Part shown: piece after piece, positions 50,723 through 54,596 of the stretch
How positions within the stretch are numbered: position 1 is the first letter of the stretch
Layout of the letters: each line of letters starts with the position of its first letter
Made by a program: the position numbers and the translations under genes
Notes under the pieces: model-generated
Seen by the model: only the letters and a program-made list of their open reading frames with translations
What the model was told of the DNA's origin: nothing
Databases searched by the model: none
Source: Acidobacteriaceae bacterium
GTDB lineage: Bacteria; Acidobacteriota; Terriglobia; Terriglobales; Acidobacteriaceae
Length of the DNA: 54,596 nucleotides
Assembly (NCBI GenBank): GCA_003134435.1
Contig: PLBE01000174.1
Location: 27,646-82,241, forward strand
Direction of reading: 5' to 3'

Positions 50723-52453
50723 ATGCTGATCTTCCGCAAACCTCTTCCAAATATCGAGCATCCCGAAATGCCGGCGGACGTGGTTATCGTCGGCGGCGGC
50801 CCCGCGGGCATGGCCTGCGCGCTGCGTCTTTCGCAGTTGATCGACGATCACAACCTGCGCCATCCGGAAGCTCTGCTCACCAAAGAAAATATCTACGTTC
50901 TCGAAAAAGCGCGCGAAGCCGGGCAGCACTGTCTTTCGGGCGCGCTGCTCGATCCACGATCCATGAAGGAGCTGCTGCCAGGATTCGAGAGCGAAGCCCC
51001 GCTCGACGCCGAAGTCGAGAAGGAAGGCGTTTACTTCCTGACACGCACCGGTCATTACCGGCTTCCCATCACGCCTCCGCCGCTGCAGGATCACGGCAAC
51101 TACGTGATCTCCATCAATCGCTTCGTGAAGTGGCTCGCGGGCAAAGTGGAAGAAGCGGGGATCACGATTTTCACGGGCTTTGCCGGCGCGGAACTGCTCT
51201 TTGACAAGAACGGAGATCGCGGCGGCGATCGTGTGATCGGCGTGCGCACCGACGACAAGGGGGTCGATAAACAGAACCAGCCGAAATCGAATTTCGAGCC
51301 CGGCTACGACGTGAAGGCGAAAGTGGTCGTGCTCGCCGAAGGCACGCGCGGATCCCTCACCAAGCAACTCCTCCAGAAGTTCGACCTGATGAAAGACCGC
51401 AACCCGCAGACTTATGGCGTGGGCGTGAAGGAACTGTGGGAAGTGCCGTCGGGCCGGATTCAGGCGGGCGAGGTGATCTATACGATGGGGTATCCACTGA
51501 CCACCAAGGAGTATGGCGGCGCGTGGATTTACGGTTCAAAAGGGAATACGGTGTCGCTTGGGTTTGTTACCGGGCTGGATTATCGCGACCCACGCCTCGA
51601 TCCGCAGCATGTGCTGCAGGCGTTCAAGCAACATCCCTATATTGCCGGGTTGCTGGCCGGTGGCAAAATGATACGCTACGGCGCCAAGTCTCTTCCCTAC
51701 GGGGGATGGTGGTCGCTGCCGCCGCTCGGCGGAGATGGTTGGATGATCGTCGGCGATTCCGCCGGATTTCTCAATTCGGCGCGGCTGAAAGGGATTCACC
51801 TCGCGATCAAGAGCGGCATGCTGGCGGCTGAAACGGCGTTCGAAGCGCTGGTGAAATCGGACTCGTCACCAGCCACTCTAGGTAAGTTTCAGCGGCGCGT
51901 AGAGACCAGCTGGATTCACGATGAACTCTGGCCAGTGCGCAATTTCCATCAGGGATTCAAGAATGGCATGCTCGCCGGGATGTTCAATACCGTATTGCAG
52001 GACATCTTTCCTGGCGGCCTGCGCAACCGCATGGACTCCCATGCCGGATACGAGAACCTGGAGCCGGTCGCCAAACTTGCTGCCGATGGAGGACCCGAGG
52101 CGCACCTGCTCGGCCCCGCCAAGGGAGACGGCAAGCTCACCTTCGACAAGCTCACCGACCTCTATCATTCCGGCACGAAGCATGAAGAGGATCAGCCGGC
52201 GCATTTGTTGATTCAAGACACCAACGTCTGCAATGAACGCTGCGTGCAGGAGTTTGGCAGCCCCTGCCAGAACTTCTGCCCGGCAAATGTCTACGAGATG
52301 GTGGACGATGCGGGCTCGCCCAACGGCAAACGCATCAGCTTGAATCCGGCAAACTGCGTCCACTGCAAGACTTGCGACATCCAGGACCCGTACCAGATCA
52401 TTACTTGGGTTCCACCGGAAGGCGGCGGCGGGCCAACTTATGACGGGATGTGA
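50723..52453 (+). CDS. etfQO: Electron-transfer flavoprotein:ubiquinone oxidoreductase
   Basis: Membrane-associated flavoprotein with a 4Fe-4S cluster that passes electrons from reduced ETF to quinone. At 576 residues the length matches the family. The FAD dinucleotide motif is DVVIVGGGPAGMACALRLS at about residue 19; GQHCLSGALLDPRSMKELL and YGVGVKELWEV are typical. The cluster is bound at the C-terminus by C-N-E-R-C then SPCQNFCPANVYE and NCVHCKTCDIQDP, followed by ITWVPPEGGGGP. It is the natural partner of EtfBA (30320-32159). No acyl-CoA dehydrogenase lies beside it. Confidence 0.96.
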   Translation: MLIFRKPLPNIEHPEMPADVVIVGGGPAGMACALRLSQLIDDHNLRHPEALLTKENIYVLEKAREAGQHCLSGALLDPRSMKELLPGFESEAPLDAEVEKEGVYFLTRTGHYRLPITPPPLQDHGNYVISINRFVKWLAGKVEEAGITIFTGFAGAELLFDKNGDRGGDRVIGVRTDDKGVDKQNQPKSNFEPGYDVKAKVVVLAEGTRGSLTKQLLQKFDLMKDRNPQTYGVGVKELWEVPSGRIQAGEVIYTMGYPLTTKEYGGAWIYGSKGNTVSLGFVTGLDYRDPRLDPQHVLQAFKQHPYIAGLLAGGKMIRYGAKSLPYGGWWSLPPLGGDGWMIVGDSAGFLNSARLKGIHLAIKSGMLAAETAFEALVKSDSSPATLGKFQRRVETSWIHDELWPVRNFHQGFKNGMLAGMFNTVLQDIFPGGLRNRMDSHAGYENLEPVAKLAADGGPEAHLLGPAKGDGKLTFDKLTDLYHSGTKHEEDQPAHLLIQDTNVCNERCVQEFGSPCQNFCPANVYEMVDDAGSPNGKRISLNPANCVHCKTCDIQDPYQIITWVPPEGGGGPTYDGM

Positions 52454-52478
52454 GGACGAGCGACTCGCGATTCGTCCT
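52453..52478. other. Hairpin at the 3' end of ETF-QO gene
   Basis: AGGACGA (52453-52459) and TCGTCCT (52472-52478) form a 7-bp stem, starting at the last base of the stop codon. The loop contains a further GCGA/TCGC pair. No real T-run follows, so termination is uncertain. Confidence 0.35.
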
Positions 52479-52538
52479 GTCTCTGAAGCGGGCTAACCTT
52501 GCTGGTCTACCTCATCGGCGGTGCGGTACTCTTTCGTA

Positions 52539-53087
<549 letters not shown>

Positions 53088-53203
53088 CCATTTTGCCTGT
53101 TAGCCCGCGTCGGCCGCATTATGGAGCAACTTGGGCACATCCAGTGGTTGTCTCTGCAACCTGCCACTGGTTTGAGCAAACTGACCGCCAAGCGGGCTAG
53201 AAG

Positions 53204-53233
53204 TTGGTTCCCTTTCTCGACCGGGTATATACT
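53204..53233 (+). promoter_or_regulatory. Possible sigma-70-type promoter for the PIN/TRAM gene
   Basis: TTGGTT (53204-53209), an 18-base spacer, then TATACT (53228-53233). The -10 is good, the -35 moderate. It lies about 170 bases upstream of the GTG start. Confidence 0.35.
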
Positions 53234-53405
53234 GCTTCGGGTACGGCTGTAGATACCCGGCTATGACCGGGCGCGGAGCACATTCTCATTTTCATACCGC
53301 TCCGCGAATAGAACGCTGGCGCAGAGACTCTTAATGTCATTGGGCTCTGGACGACTGGCGGGGGCGGGGATCGTTCGCGGTGCCTTCCCCGAGAGAGGTT
53401 TGCTC

Positions 53406-54515
53406 GTGGACGTCCTACTGATACGCCTTTTGTTTGTCCTCATCGTCGGTGTAATTTGCTTCCTCATTCGCCCGTTTAGCTTGCCCTCAAACCTGGCTGG
53501 CGGTGTCGGTCTATTGATCGGAGCGGCGATCATCGTATTCGAGTGGCGGTTGCGGGCGATGAGCCTGAAGCGGCTGATCGGGGCGGCGATCGGCAGCGTG
53601 CTGGGCATCATCGGGGCTTATCTTTTCGCGCTGGTCATCGGCAGCAGCATCCCGGCCAGCCCGACCCGCAGTTTCTTGCAGATCATGGTCATGATGGTGA
53701 TGGCCTATGTCGGATTGGCGGTCGGCGCCAATAAAGGCGACTTGCTCAATCTGGCGGCGCTCGGGGGCATTTTCGGCGGTGAGAAGACAGGCAAGAAAAG
53801 CTACAAGATCCTCGACACCAGCGTGATTATTGACGGCCGCATCGCCGACATCGCGGAGACGGGCTTTCTCGACGGACTGATTGTGATTCCGCAGTTCGTG
53901 CTCCGTGAATTGCAACTGGTGGCCGATTCCGCCGACTCGCTCAAACGGAATCGCGGCCGCCGCGGACTCGACATCCTGCAACGCCTGCAGAAAACGGCAT
54001 CGGTCCAGATCCAGATTGTGGAAGACGACTTCCCCAGCGTGCGGGAAGTCGACATGAAGCTGATCGAACTGGCGAAGTTGTATGAAGGCAAGATCCTGAC
54101 CAACGATTTCAATCTCAATAAGGTCGCGCAGTTGCAGGGCGTGGCCGTGCTCAACATCAACGAGCTGGCCAATTCGCTCAAGCCCATCGTTCTGCCCGGC
54201 GAAATTATGCGGGTATTCATATTGAAAGAGGGAAAAGAGTACAACCAGGGCGTGGCCTATCTGGATGACGGCACCATGGTGGTGATCGATAATGCGCGCA
54301 AGATGATCGGTAAGACGATCGACATCTCGGTGACTTCCGTGCTGCAGACGACCGCCGGCAAGATGATTTTTGGCAAATGGGATGAGCGCGGTGGGCACCG
54401 CGGCACTTCCTCTTCGCCACCGCCAGTAGCCGTGCCTCCTCCGGTGCCAGGTGCGGCAACGGGCTCCGACCCGGCCAAGAAAGCCACGCCGCCGGCCGAG
54501 CGCGCGGTCGACTAG
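53406..54515 (+). CDS. TRAM/PIN-domain membrane protein (YacL-like)
   Basis: A 369-residue protein. Four membrane helices at the N-terminus (LLIRLLFVLIVGVICFLI; GGVGLLIGAAIIVF; IGAAIGSVLGIIGAYLFALV; FLQIMVMMVMAYVGLAVGA) precede a PIN nuclease domain: the acidic residues appear in KILDTSVIIDGRIADI, REVDMKLIELAKLYEG and KILTNDFNLNKVAQL. A TRAM domain follows (KEGKEYNQGVAYLDDGTMVV), with a Pro-rich tail. The GTG at 53406 has AGAGG seven bases upstream; longer in-frame starts are unlikely. The family is proposed to act on RNA at the membrane. Next to it is the start of ispD, the usual arrangement in several phyla. Confidence 0.88.
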   Translation: MDVLLIRLLFVLIVGVICFLIRPFSLPSNLAGGVGLLIGAAIIVFEWRLRAMSLKRLIGAAIGSVLGIIGAYLFALVIGSSIPASPTRSFLQIMVMMVMAYVGLAVGANKGDLLNLAALGGIFGGEKTGKKSYKILDTSVIIDGRIADIAETGFLDGLIVIPQFVLRELQLVADSADSLKRNRGRRGLDILQRLQKTASVQIQIVEDDFPSVREVDMKLIELAKLYEGKILTNDFNLNKVAQLQGVAVLNINELANSLKPIVLPGEIMRVFILKEGKEYNQGVAYLDDGTMVVIDNARKMIGKTIDISVTSVLQTTAGKMIFGKWDERGGHRGTSSSPPPVAVPPPVPGAATGSDPAKKATPPAERAVD

Positions 54516-54570
54516 TCCCCGCAGAAAAGCGGGCCTGCAATATCCGGCTGTACTATACTGATCGCCCCGT

Positions 54571-54596
54571 ATGAAGGTGTTTGTCATTATTCCGGC
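54571..54596 (+). CDS. ispD: Start of probable IspD (cut by window edge)
   Basis: Only nine codons are visible: MKVFVIIPA. This opening, before the usual AAGxGxRM loop, fits 2-C-methyl-D-erythritol 4-phosphate cytidylyltransferase, and the position after a TRAM/PIN protein is a common gene order. A TATACT (54554-54559) lies 11 bases before the ATG and could be a -10 element, though a good -35 is missing. Other nucleotidyltransferases start alike, so the call rests largely on gene order. Confidence 0.45.

Noticed and set aside
54518-54533. Terminator after the PIN/TRAM gene (CCCGC-AGAAAA-GCGGG)
   Set aside because: Only a 5-bp stem and no T-run; not distinguishable from chance.

Overview
The window looks like a piece of a Gram-negative, GC-rich (about 60% by eye) Acidobacteriota chromosome, most likely class Terriglobia (Koribacter / Acidobacteriaceae type). 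This is an inference from gene content and style: BamA and a BamD-like lipoprotein show an outer membrane, and there are DUF3857-transglutaminase-TPR, DUF885 and He_PIG/Ig-like proteins, a TRAM-PIN membrane protein next to an apparent ispD, and typical acidobacterial small intergenic repeats. I see no rRNA, tRNA, CRISPR array, IS element, integrase or phage gene. Gene density is high, and most long antisense reading frames are GC-rich shadows.

Layout. 1-654 holds the start of valS. 655-1775 is an unexplained 1.1 kb spacer. 1776-8190 (minus) carries a response regulator with a 500-residue tail, a BamD-like lipoprotein, rpe and a DUF885 zinc-peptidase-like secreted protein. 8336-17230 (minus) is the most distinctive block: an HD-domain protein, MmgE/PrpD, DinB, a homoaconitase-like LeuC-LeuD fusion, an isocitrate/isopropylmalate dehydrogenase, a CitD-CitE fusion and CitF. 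It reads as a tricarboxylate-processing module. A 1083-aa transglutaminase/TPR protein follows at 17310-20561.

20610-28107 (plus) holds an Ig-like exported protein, then a heavy-metal RND efflux operon: a His/Cys-rich small membrane protein, an operator-like palindrome, outer-membrane TolC/CzcC, adaptor CzcB, pump CzcA, and a DnaJ-type zinc-finger protein. 28288-36906 contains small lipoproteins and zinc-ribbon proteins, a PilZ-like protein, etfB-etfA, an M23 peptidase, thiL, an ACT protein and a radical SAM enzyme. 37030-42223 (minus) has bamA and a molybdopterin oxidoreductase. 42343-46795 (minus) is the classic translation cluster rplM-rpsI-rpsB-tsf-pyrH-frr. 47114-50031 (minus) has a small conserved protein, a chimeric gene remnant (ECF sigma joined to a zinc-ribbon tail) and recG. 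50326-54596 (plus) has a DUF486 protein, ETF-ubiquinone oxidoreductase, a RibD-like reductase, a TRAM-PIN membrane protein and the start of ispD.

EtfBA and ETF-QO together give a route from flavin dehydrogenases to quinone. The most striking signal not explained by genes is a family of intergenic elements. Each is an inverted pair of short arrays made of degenerate 7-8-bp tandem units. The unit sequence differs between loci, but the architecture recurs at least six times (5389-5485, 31096-31164, 36917-37026, 42968-43060, 44571-44690, 47029-47098).
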